From: Candidatus Dormiibacterota bacterium | GTDB taxonomy: Bacteria > Chloroflexota > Dormibacteria > UBA8260 | Length of the DNA stretch: 7,049 bases | Direction: 5' to 3' | Assembly (NCBI GenBank): GCA_955652545.1 | Contig: CATPCA010000003.1 | Span: forward strand, 1-7,049 | Part shown: one piece after another, positions 1 through 5,169 of the stretch | Position numbering within the stretch: position 1 is the first letter of the stretch | How the letters are laid out: the number at the start of each line of letters is the position of its first letter | Notes under the pieces: generated by a model | The model's input: the letters and a program-made list of their open reading frames with translations, nothing else | What the model was told of the DNA's origin: nothing | The model's database searches: none | Made by a program: the position numbers and the translations under genes

Positions 1-1
1 C

Positions 2-304
2 TGCGCCAAGAATGGCCGGATCGCCCTGCGCTTCCGGCTGGGACCACGCCGGGATGGGACCGGGCTGGTGGTGCGTGCGGGTGAGCTCTCGCCCCGCGCG
101 CTGCGCCAGAAGTGGCGCGAACCGCTGGCGGCGTTCACCGGTCGGCCGGCCACCAAGCCGCATCTCGGCCTGCACGAGCTCGAGATGGTGACGGCGGGGG
201 ACCGGCTCGAGTCGATCAGGCTGGCACCCGACCTGGGCCCCCGCGACCAGGAGGCGCTCGCCGCGCTGCGCGCGGCCGCCGAGCGCAGCGACGCAGCGTG
301 GTGA
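2..304 (+). CDS. 3' end of an unrecognised protein (partial at window start)
   Basis: The frame is open from the first bases of the window and ends at TGA 302-304, giving about 100 C-terminal residues. It begins CAKNGRIALRFRLG and ends with an Ala/Arg-rich helix (DQEALAALRAAAERSDAAW). The true start lies upstream, so the GTG at 68 is probably internal: the upstream residues read smoothly as protein in the same frame. The visible part is soluble, charged and Arg-rich, with no transmembrane segment and no motif I can assign to a family. It converges with the carboxypeptidase gene, with only 18 bp between the two stop codons. I am fairly sure it is coding because of its frame and codon use, but I have no function to offer. 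Confidence 0.6.
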   Translation, partial: CAKNGRIALRFRLGPRRDGTGLVVRAGELSPRALRQKWREPLAAFTGRPATKPHLGLHELEMVTAGDRLESIRLAPDLGPRDQEALAALRAAAERSDAAW

Positions 305-327
305 GCTGACGGCTGATGGCCGTCAGC
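305..327. terminator. Candidate bidirectional terminator hairpin between convergent genes
   Basis: A perfect 9-bp inverted repeat, GCTGACGGC (305-313) and GCCGTCAGC (319-327), flanks a 5-nt loop TGATG. It begins immediately after the stop of the upstream plus-strand gene, and its right arm covers the stop codon of the minus-strand carboxypeptidase gene (323-325). There is no T-tract on either side, so if it terminates it is of the U-poor type common in high-GC genomes. Its position between two converging stops is the main support. Confidence 0.5.
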
Positions 328-1582
328 CGTTCAGCAGCCGCCACCATGCCGAGGGCGCGTCGACCGCCGACGCGGTGACCAGCGTCCACTGGCCCACGAC
401 GGTGCCGCCGGATGACACGGTCATGCTGCCCGCCGAGGTGCCCGCCGGGGCCGGCACCGTCACGGGCCGCAGGTGGGTGGTCACCGTCAGCGGGTCACCG
501 AGGTGAAGCAGGACGACGCGGTCGGGACCGCTCACCAGCACGCCAGTGGACGTGCCCCACGGCGCCGAGAGCCTGCCCGAGGCCGGGATGGAGCCGGAGC
601 CGACGCGGACGGCCGCATACCCCGCGAACGCCGTCTGGACGGCGTTGCGGGCGACATCGAACGCGCCCCCCAGCTCGGGGTGGGCCCAGCCCGAGGTCAG
701 GTCAGGCGGTTGGCCGAGCGCCGCGCCGACGACGGTGAGCGCGGGGACACCCGGCGCCGGTTCGCGTCGGGCGGCGAAGAGCAGGCACCCCGACGCCTGC
801 GGCGTCCAGCCCGTCTTGATGCCGATCCACCCGGGCTCGAGGACGAGGAGGCGATCCAGGTTGCCGACCACCGTGCCGTCAGGGAGGGTGGCGGTGGTCT
901 GTGACACCACCGCGACCAGCGTCGGGTTGGCCACGGCGGCCTCGCCGAGACGGAGCAGGTCGGCGGCCGTCGACGTGGTGCCGGCGTTCAGTCCATCCGG
1001 GTCTGCGAAATGGGTGCGTGACATTCCCAGCGCCGACGCTCGGGCGTTGAGCCGCACCACGAATGCAGCGACGCTGCCATCCACCCAGCGCGCCGCGCTG
1101 AGGGCGAGGTTGTTCGCCGACGGGAGCATCAGCCCGAGCAGCAGGTCTCGCTCGCTGAACTGCTCGCCGACCCTCACCGGCACGAACGAGCCATTCTGTG
1201 CGGCGATGTGCAGGTAGTCGTCGACGTCGACCTGCGTCATGGTGATCACCGGGCCGGCCTCGCCGGGCTGCAGCGGGTGAAGGTCCAACACCACCAGCGC
1301 GGTCATCGTCTTGGCCACCGACGCGATCGGTCGAACGGTGGCGGCGTCCGCAGCCGCCAGGTGCGTCGCCGCGGTGCCGACGAGCGCGTCCACAGCCAAG
1401 CTGCCGTGCGGTGGCGCGGCCACCGTCGGCGGTGTGCCGCCCGCCGGCACCCACGGCGTCGTCGCAGTGGCGGTGGCTCTCAGCGTCGGCGTCGCCGCGA
1501 GCAACCGCACCGTGCCGACCGACACGACCGCAACCACGGCGATGACGGCGGCGACGAGGACGATGCGGATCGGATGGCGCAC
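323..1582 (-). CDS. Serine-type D-Ala-D-Ala carboxypeptidase (peptidase S11, low-molecular-weight PBP)
   Basis: This enzyme removes the terminal D-Ala from peptidoglycan stem pentapeptides outside the membrane and so limits cross-linking. All three penicillin-binding active-site motifs are present in order: SxxK as S88-V-A-K91, SxN as S155-A-N157, and KTG as K256-T-G258. Residues 6-30 form a hydrophobic signal or anchor segment, followed by an Ala/Thr/Pro-rich linker to about residue 58. The catalytic domain spans roughly 60-315, and residues 320-419 look like a C-terminal beta-rich extension. The 419-residue length fits the DacB/DacD-like family. The start is GTG at 1582, supported by AGGA at 1592-1595 with a 9-nt spacer and by the signal segment directly after it. 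It lies downstream of HU on the same strand, separated by about 100 bp with hairpins. I leave the symbol empty because several paralogous names exist. Confidence 0.93.
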   Translation of the reverse strand: MRHPIRIVLVAAVIAVVAVVSVGTVRLLAATPTLRATATATTPWVPAGGTPPTVAAPPHGSLAVDALVGTAATHLAAADAATVRPIASVAKTMTALVVLDLHPLQPGEAGPVITMTQVDVDDYLHIAAQNGSFVPVRVGEQFSERDLLLGLMLPSANNLALSAARWVDGSVAAFVVRLNARASALGMSRTHFADPDGLNAGTTSTAADLLRLGEAAVANPTLVAVVSQTTATLPDGTVVGNLDRLLVLEPGWIGIKTGWTPQASGCLLFAARREPAPGVPALTVVGAALGQPPDLTSGWAHPELGGAFDVARNAVQTAFAGYAAVRVGSGSIPASGRLSAPWGTSTGVLVSGPDRVVLLHLGDPLTVTTHLRPVTVPAPAGTSAGSMTVSSGGTVVGQWTLVTASAVDAPSAWWRLLNG

Positions 1583-1604
1583 GAACGAGAATCCTGCCGC
1601 ACCA

Positions 1605-1620
1605 CTGCGTTCGAGCGCAG
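1605..1620. other. Short hairpin upstream of the carboxypeptidase gene
   Basis: CTGCG (1605-1609) and CGCAG (1616-1620) form a 5-bp stem, extendable by a T-G pair to leave a TCGA tetraloop. It lies 23 bp upstream of the carboxypeptidase GTG and 20 bp beyond the larger hairpin at 1634-1664. It could belong to the HU terminator region or to the carboxypeptidase 5' leader. Nothing in the sequence decides between these. Confidence 0.3.
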
Positions 1621-1633
1621 CGCCGATGCAGCC

Positions 1634-1664
1634 GCGGGACCCCGGCGAGAGCCGGGATCCCCGC
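1634..1664 (-). terminator. Candidate terminator downstream of the HU gene
   Basis: A long GC-rich hairpin lies 20 bp past the HU stop. The core is CCCGGC (1641-1646), loop GAGA, GCCGGG (1651-1656). It continues outward through one C/A mismatch into GCGGGA (1634-1639), which pairs with TCCC plus GC on the right arm with one bulged C. No T-tract follows on the minus strand. It probably ends HU transcription before the carboxypeptidase gene, or lowers read-through. An alternative is a REP-type palindrome. Confidence 0.5.
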
Positions 1665-1683
1665 CATCACGCCCTGGACGACG

Positions 1684-1998
1684 TCAGCTTCTGCTGCTGC
1701 GCTTGCCGCCCTTCGACTTGAGAGCGCTGCTCAGCGTGGTGCTCGGTGCGAACCGAACCACGCGGCGTGCCGCCACCTGGACAGCCTCGCCGGTGCGCGG
1801 GTTGCGTCCCATCCGCGCAGCACGCTGCGCGGTTCTGAACGACCCGAAACCGTGGATGCGCACCTCGTCGCCCTTCTCCAGCGCACGCGAGAGGGTGTCG
1901 AAAAACCAGCGCACCTCATCGCGTGCGGCGCTCATGGTGATCTCGGCGCGCTTCGCGAGCTGCTCGGCAAGAACGTCGCGGGTCACAACATTGGCCAT
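1684..1998 (-). CDS. HU-family nucleoid-associated DNA-binding protein
   Basis: A 104-residue protein of the HU/IHF fold that bends and compacts DNA as a dimer. The N-terminal helical part (residues 1-42) leads into the beta-arm region with the family signature: GFGSF at 50-54 and GRNPRTGE at 64-71, followed by the VRFAPS strand at 81-86. The tail, KSKGGKRSSRS, is a short basic extension, much shorter than the long Lys/Ala tails of mycobacterial HU. The open frame continues upstream to 2184, but the family alignment starts at MANVVTR. An SD (GGAG at 2006-2009) is 7 nt from the ATG at 1998 and 4 nt from the adjacent ATG at 2001. I prefer 1998; starting at 2001 would add one Met. A promoter with matching spacing lies upstream. 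It is divergent from the Fem-type gene. Confidence 0.93.
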   Translation of the reverse strand: MANVVTRDVLAEQLAKRAEITMSAARDEVRWFFDTLSRALEKGDEVRIHGFGSFRTAQRAARMGRNPRTGEAVQVAARRVVRFAPSTTLSSALKSKGGKRSSRS

Positions 1999-2035
1999 CA
2001 TCTCTCTCCAGGTGGGTCTGCCACGAACTCGCGGA

Positions 2036-2065
2036 ATTGTAAGGATCCGCAAGGGCTTTTGCCAA
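2036..2065 (-). promoter_or_regulatory. Sigma70-like promoter of the HU gene
   Basis: Read on the minus strand, TTGGCA (2060-2065) is separated by 18 bp from TACAAT (2036-2041). Each hexamer is close to the vegetative consensus. Transcription would start near 2029 and leave a leader of about 30 nt that contains the GGAG ribosome site. The -10 lies inside a small inverted repeat, GCGGA (2031-2035) and TCCGC (2046-2050), which could act as an operator. Confidence 0.65.
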
Positions 2066-2097
2066 CCGCCCCAAAAGTATCGTGGCTTGCGGTGCTG

Positions 2098-2106
2098 TGC
2101 TACGGT
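2098..2106 (+). promoter_or_regulatory. Extended -10 element for the femX-like gene
   Basis: TGC followed by TACGGT fits the extended -10 pattern TGnTAnnnT. No good -35 lies at 16-18 bp upstream. The expected start point is close to the GTG at 2113-2115, so the transcript would begin at or within a short upstream ORF (2110-2172). It is arranged back to back with the HU promoter about 35 bp away. Confidence 0.4.
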
Positions 2107-2109
2107 GAA

Positions 2110-2172
2110 ATGGTGTCTCTCACACACGCGCGCTCGCCTGTGCGCGGGGCGATCACGTCCGTGGCCCGATGA
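2110..2172 (+). CDS. Putative 20-codon leader peptide overlapping the femX-like start
   Basis: An ATG at 2110 directly followed by GTG at 2113 opens a short ORF, MVSLTHARSPVRG..., which ends at TGA 2170-2172. Its stop overlaps the ATG of the Fem-type gene as ATGA (2169-2172). The downstream gene has no SD at a usable distance, so it could be translated by coupling from this ORF. The extended -10 at 2098-2106 would place the transcript start at about 2113, making the GTG start leaderless. The peptide has no Cys run or repeated amino acid suggesting classical attenuation. It may be chance; the evidence is layout only. Confidence 0.3.
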   Translation: MVSLTHARSPVRGAITSVAR

Positions 2173-3209
2173 GGCCGGCGACACGGCACGAGATTGTCGT
2201 GTGGGACGAGCTGGTCGCGGCCAACCCGGGCGGGGGCCAGTTCCTGCAGACGAGGGCGTGGGGCGAGTTCAAGCGACGGTGGGGATGGACTCCCACATAC
2301 TGGATGGCGGAGGCAGCCGGCAGCGACGTCGCGGTGCTCTTCCTGCGCCGTCGCGTTGCCGGCCTCGGAGACCTCTGGTACGCGCCCAAGGGGCCGGGCA
2401 TCGCAAACGCCGGCGAGCTGGTGGAGGTTCTCGCCGACCGCGTGGCGCTGCGCGGCGCTTTCGTGGTCAAGGTCGAGCCTGAGGTTGAGGAATCGGCCGC
2501 CGATCCGCGCGCCTGGCAGGCTGCCGGCCTATGCAAGGCTGCGAGCGACGTGCAGATGAGCCGTGCCACCATCGTTGTCGACCTCAGTGGCGACGAGGAC
2601 GCGCTGCTCGCCTCGTTCAAGCCCAAGACGCGCTACAACATCCGCCTGGCCGCGCGCCGTGGCGTCGAGGTGGCCGCCGTGCCCATGACCGACGCCAACA
2701 TCGAGCTCATGTACTCGCTGATGGCGGCCACACAGGACCGCGCCGGGTTCGTGCTCCGCAGCGCTCGCTATTTTCGCCAGTACTGGGAGCTGCAGGCCGC
2801 GAGCGGCCAGGGACAGCTGTTCTTCGCGTCCTGGCAGGGCGAGGTTCTCGCGGGCCTCTACGCCGTTCGCGTGGGCGACCGCGCCTGGTACAAGGACGGG
2901 GGCTCGACCAAGCTGCACAGCGACCTGATGGCTCCGCACCTCCTGCAGTGGGAGGTGATGCGCTGGTTGCGCGAGCGGGGCGTGTACCGCTATGACCTGG
3001 TGGCCGTTCCGCCGTCCTCGCAGCTGACCGAGAGCCATCCTCTCTACGGCATCTACCGATTCAAGTCCGGCTTCAGCGACCGCATCACCGACTTTGTCGG
3101 CACCTGGGACCTGCCACTGCGGCCGCGTGCCTACGCCGCCTGGCAGCGCTTCGGTGAAACCGCCACGCAACGCCTGCGCTGGCGCCTCCACCAGGATTTG
3201 CTGTATTGA
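2169..3209 (+). CDS. FemABX-family peptidyltransferase (peptidoglycan bridge aminoacyltransferase)
   Basis: A 346-residue member of the Fem family, cytosolic enzymes that transfer amino acids from aminoacyl-tRNA onto the stem peptide of lipid-linked peptidoglycan precursors. Family landmarks are all visible: GGGQFLQTRAWGEFKRRWGW (21-40), the YAPKGPG turn (71-77), KPKTRYNIRLAARRGV (151-166) in the first GNAT-like domain, YKDGGSTK (241-248), WEVMRWLRERGVYRYDL (261-277), and the C-terminal HPLYGIYRFKSGF plus DFVGTWDLPL (290-317). Length is usual for the short form lacking the coiled-coil arm of staphylococcal FemA. The ATG at 2169 is chosen because the homologous core starts within a few residues; no SD precedes it. 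The amino acid added (Gly, Ala, Ser or other) cannot be read from the sequence. Confidence 0.9.
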   Translation: MRPATRHEIVVWDELVAANPGGGQFLQTRAWGEFKRRWGWTPTYWMAEAAGSDVAVLFLRRRVAGLGDLWYAPKGPGIANAGELVEVLADRVALRGAFVVKVEPEVEESAADPRAWQAAGLCKAASDVQMSRATIVVDLSGDEDALLASFKPKTRYNIRLAARRGVEVAAVPMTDANIELMYSLMAATQDRAGFVLRSARYFRQYWELQAASGQGQLFFASWQGEVLAGLYAVRVGDRAWYKDGGSTKLHSDLMAPHLLQWEVMRWLRERGVYRYDLVAVPPSSQLTESHPLYGIYRFKSGFSDRITDFVGTWDLPLRPRAYAAWQRFGETATQRLRWRLHQDLLY

Positions 3210-3213
3210 GAGT

Positions 3214-3232
3214 AGGCGAGAGACATTCGCCT
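3214..3232 (+). other. Small hairpin after the femX-like gene
   Basis: AGGCGA (3214-3219) and TCGCCT (3227-3232) form a 6-bp stem with a 7-nt loop, starting 5 bp after the femX-like stop and ending just before the ATG at 3234. It has no T-tract. It could be a weak terminator, or it could mask the start of the small downstream ORF. Confidence 0.3.
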
Positions 3233-3233
3233 G

Positions 3234-3545
3234 ATGCCGGGCTGCCGTGATCCCTGGCGATGGGCCGCAGCGTCACTGATTACAGTCAGCGCGCTGGTTG
3301 TCGTCCTCGTCACCGTCGGCGGTGGCGGGGCCAGTCCACGTGACGTCGGGACCTCTGCGACAGCTGTCCCGCTCCTCCTGGATCACCTGGCCGCGCCATT
3401 GCCGCCTCCGCGCGGGGACCGCTGGTGCACCCTCGACGAGATCCGCACCAGCCACGAGCGGTTCTCACCACAGCGTCTCGCCGAACACCTGGAGCCGCTG
3501 CTGAAGGGCAACCCTCCAGCGGAGCCAGTAGAACTGGACAACTAG
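3234..3545 (+). CDS. Hypothetical small membrane-anchored protein
   Basis: A 103-residue ORF starting 24 bp after the Fem-type gene on the same strand. Residues 11-29 form one strong hydrophobic helix (AAASLITVSALVVVLVTVG) preceded by arginines, as expected for a signal anchor. A Gly/Ser/Ala/Pro linker follows, then a charged region from about residue 61 (GDRWCTLDEIRTSHERFSPQ) ending LLKGNPPAEPVELDN. I recognise no family. Codon third positions are mostly G or C, as in the neighbours, and the hydrophobic/linker/charged architecture is protein-like. The ribosome site is poor and a hairpin lies directly before the ATG. If real, it would place its C-terminal part outside the membrane. Confidence 0.42.
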   Translation: MPGCRDPWRWAAASLITVSALVVVLVTVGGGGASPRDVGTSATAVPLLLDHLAAPLPPPRGDRWCTLDEIRTSHERFSPQRLAEHLEPLLKGNPPAEPVELDN

Positions 3546-3620
3546 AGCCGTCCAAATCGGCACAGAGCCTGCAAGCGCAATGGCCCACCTCCCTTCAACT
3601 TCCCCAAAGGACCAACCAGA

Positions 3621-3643
3621 GGGGCAGGCGCCAGGGGACGTCC
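3621..3643 (-). repeat. REP-like repeat core, inverted copy
   Basis: The reverse complement reads GGACGTCCCCTGG, one variable base (here C), then GCCTGCCCC. Over the 22-nt shared core (3621-3642) it matches each of the two copies at 3737-3758 and 3789-3810 at all positions except that one variable base. Similarity stops outside the core. Together with the copy at 3737 it forms the arms of a long inverted repeat around about 94 bp. Confidence 0.8.
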
Positions 3644-3682
3644 ACGCAAGCGAATTCTGCAGTCGGGCGAAGGAGCGGAGAA

Positions 3683-3697
3683 CTCGCCAGTGGCGAG
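3683..3697. repeat. Palindrome inside the repeat cluster
   Basis: CTCGCC (3683-3688), a 3-nt spacer AGT, and GGCGAG (3692-3697) form a perfect 6-bp hairpin, directly followed by the GAGCTC palindrome. It lies in the stretch bounded by the inverted repeat copies at 3621 and 3737. It could act as a terminator for yvcK read on the minus strand or be part of the repetitive element. Confidence 0.4.
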
Positions 3698-3724
3698 CTC
3701 GCAGCGACGCAGACGCCCGCGAAG

Positions 3725-3777
3725 CTGAGCGGCGGAGACGTCCCCTGGGGCCTGCCCCGGCTCGATGGCTCCGCCGC
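3725..3777 (+). repeat. REP-like repeat unit 1 (tandem pair)
   Basis: A unit of about 53 bp starting CTGAGCG and containing the core at 3737-3758, then CCGGCTCGATGGCTCCGCC. It can fold: GGCGGA (3731-3736) pairs with TCCGCC (3770-3775), and inside it GGGG (3747-3750) pairs with CCCC (3755-3758). The next unit begins at the following base with the same CTGAGCG and the same order of elements. Imperfect palindrome folding and head-to-tail arrangement are typical of REP/BIME sequences mobilised by Y1 (RAYT) transposases; no such transposase is in the window. Confidence 0.75.
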
Positions 3778-3830
3778 CTGAGCGTGCGGACGTCCCCTGG
3801 TGCCTGCCCCGGCGCGATGCCTCCGCCCTA
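3778..3830 (+). repeat. REP-like repeat unit 2, reaching the yvcK stop codon
   Basis: The second tandem unit starts CTGAGCG at 3778, with its core at 3789-3810, and continues CCGGCGCGATGCCTCCGCC, differing from unit 1 at a few positions. GCGGA (3786-3790) can pair with TCCGC (3822-3826). Its end coincides with the yvcK stop codon (TAG on the minus strand at 3828-3830), so yvcK mRNA would carry the structure at its very 3' end. Confidence 0.72.
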
Positions 3831-5120
3831 GCGCCAGATCCGCTTCATGATCACCCGAGCCAGCTTCTCGGGATCATGGTGCGACGACACCGCGGGCGAC
3901 ACCACATCGGCAAGGATGTAGTGCACAGGCTTCTTCGAAGCCTCGTCACGGTCGAAGAGGATGCGCGACGTCCCCGCGGCCTGCGCTGACGCCGGCAGGG
4001 CCGGGGACATGTTGCTGTTGACGATCACGTAGTCGAACAGGTTGCCGCCGACGTGGTCCTCGATGGCGCTGAGGTGCTCGCTGACGGTGTAGCCCATCGT
4101 CTCGCCGGGTTGGCTGGCCACGTTGCAGACGTAGACCTTGACGGCCGGGGTGGCACGCAGCACCTCCACCATGCCGTCGACCAGGAGATTGGGCAGGATC
4201 GAGGTGTACAGCGAGCCGGGCCCGACGATGACCAGCTCCGCGTCGAGGATGGCGGCCTCGGCCTCCGGGTTGATCGGCGGAGCATCGGGCTGCAGGAAGA
4301 CACGGTCGATGCGCTCGATGCCCACAGGGACGCGCGACTCGCCGACGCGGACCTCGGTCCCGGACGTGGCGCACAGCACGACGTCGCGGAGGGTGCTGGG
4401 CACGATGGTGCCGCGCACCGCCAGGACTCGCCCCGACTCACGTAGCGCGTGCTCGAAGTCACCGGTGATCTCGGCCATCGCCATGATGAACAGGTTGCCG
4501 AACGAGTGGCCACCGAGCGAGCCCTCACCGGTGAACCGGTGCTGGAACAGCTGGGTCATGAGCGGCTCGGTCTCGGCCAGCGCGGTGAGGCACTGGCGGA
4601 AGTCTCCCGGGGGGAGCACGCGGTACTCGGCGCGCAGCCGGCCGCTCGATCCCCCGTCGTCAGCGACGGTGACGATGGCGACGATGTTGCCGGTGTATTT
4701 CTTGATGCCACGCAACAGGGTGCTCAGCCCGGTGCCGCCACCGAGAGCGACCACCCGAGGCCCCTTGGCCAACTGGCGGTGCGCGTACAGGTGCTCGATG
4801 AGGTTGCGCCGCTCGCTGGTGTTGCCGCGCAGGAACGGACCCAGCAGTGACTGGCCGAGCTTGTAGAAGCAGAGCAGCAGGATGGCGATGCCGAGGACGC
4901 CGAAGAGAACGGCGCGTACCCCACGTGGCAGGAACTGCAGGGTGATGGTCTGCACCCAGGAAGGGAAGCGCACGTCGCTGCTGTAGATGTCCCTGAGCAC
5001 GTAGCCCACGGCCAGGCTGATCATCACGATGCTGGCGAACAGCAGCAGCAGCCAGCGCTTGATGTGGAGCCCCGGGATGAACCAGCGCATCAAGGAGGGG
5101 CTCGGGCGCAACACCTTCAT
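3828..5120 (-). CDS. yvcK: YvcK/CofD-like UDP-GlcNAc-binding protein with N-terminal membrane anchor
   Basis: A 430-residue protein. YvcK proteins bind UDP-N-acetylglucosamine and are needed for normal morphology and growth on gluconeogenic carbon in Bacillus and mycobacteria. The conserved domain starts near residue 120: RVVALGGGTGLSTLL (122-136), VADDGGSSGRLR (152-163), PPGDFRQCL (170-178), GGHSFGNL (203-210), GPGSLYTSILPNLL (300-313) and CNVASQPGET (332-341). Unlike the roughly 320-residue cytosolic form, it carries about 115 extra N-terminal residues with two hydrophobic segments, about 23-41 and 69-87, which would tether the domain to the membrane. Start is ATG 5120 with a weak ribosome site; Met11 is an alternative but has no SD either. 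glpX lies 49 bp upstream on the same strand, whereas in many Gram-positives yvcK sits with rapZ and whiA. The stop codon abuts a REP-like repeat. Confidence 0.92.
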   Translation of the reverse strand: MKVLRPSPSLMRWFIPGLHIKRWLLLLFASIVMISLAVGYVLRDIYSSDVRFPSWVQTITLQFLPRGVRAVLFGVLGIAILLLCFYKLGQSLLGPFLRGNTSERRNLIEHLYAHRQLAKGPRVVALGGGTGLSTLLRGIKKYTGNIVAIVTVADDGGSSGRLRAEYRVLPPGDFRQCLTALAETEPLMTQLFQHRFTGEGSLGGHSFGNLFIMAMAEITGDFEHALRESGRVLAVRGTIVPSTLRDVVLCATSGTEVRVGESRVPVGIERIDRVFLQPDAPPINPEAEAAILDAELVIVGPGSLYTSILPNLLVDGMVEVLRATPAVKVYVCNVASQPGETMGYTVSEHLSAIEDHVGGNLFDYVIVNSNMSPALPASAQAAGTSRILFDRDEASKKPVHYILADVVSPAVSSHHDPEKLARVIMKRIWR

Positions 5121-5133
5121 GGTCGGCGCGATT

Positions 5134-5163
5134 GTCCCACGGCAGGGACCGGAGCCCGCTCCG
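5134..5163 (-). promoter_or_regulatory. Two adjacent small hairpins between glpX and yvcK
   Basis: GTCCC (5134-5138) and GGGAC (5145-5149) enclose a 6-nt loop; immediately next to it CGGAGC (5150-5155) and GCTCCG (5158-5163) form a second palindrome. Together they fill most of the 49-bp spacer. Neither has a T-tract, so full termination seems unlikely; they could protect mRNA ends or tune yvcK translation. On the minus strand GACAAT, 10 nt before the yvcK ATG, is a poor -10 candidate. Confidence 0.35.
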
Positions 5164-5169
5164 AGCTTG

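Larger units (their letters stand above)
3546..3827. other. Intergenic region with repeats and no convincing gene
   Basis: Between the stop of the small ORF and the stop of yvcK there is no reading frame with protein-like composition; the short ORFs here are Arg/Pro/Ser-rich and overlap one another. The first part (3546-3620) is visibly less GC-rich than the genes. The rest carries one inverted and two tandem copies of a REP-like repeat, plus a hairpin at 3683-3697. The region sits where plus-strand and minus-strand genes converge, so it may also provide termination. Confidence 0.6.

Noticed and set aside
546..1217. 223-residue plus-strand open frame over the carboxypeptidase gene
   Set aside because: It is antisense to a gene with all three catalytic motifs and has Arg/Ser/Pro-rich shadow composition.
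2059..2084. TTGCCA ... TATCGT as a plus-strand promoter for the femX-like gene
   Set aside because: The spacer is only 14 bp, and the same bases form the HU -35 on the other strand.
1999..2184. N-terminal extension of HU to 2184
   Set aside because: It covers the HU promoter and SD, and HU family similarity begins at MANVVTR.
1208..2482. 424-residue plus-strand open frame
   Set aside because: It crosses the carboxypeptidase and HU genes antisense and then the femX-like gene out of frame. It is Arg-rich with no family features, as expected of a GC-rich shadow frame.
3651..3662. Adjacent EcoRI and PstI sites (GAATTCTGCAG) resembling a cloning polylinker
   Set aside because: The flanking bases do not match a vector polylinker that I know, and eleven bases are too few to call contamination.
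3967..3984. Partial match to the REP-like core (GACGTCCCC...GGCCTGC)
   Set aside because: It lies inside conserved yvcK coding sequence (AAGTSR codons) and needs an indel to align; probably chance.
3580..3989. Overlapping short ORFs in the repeat region
   Set aside because: They run through the repeats and into antisense yvcK, overlap each other, and have low-complexity Arg/Pro/Ser composition.
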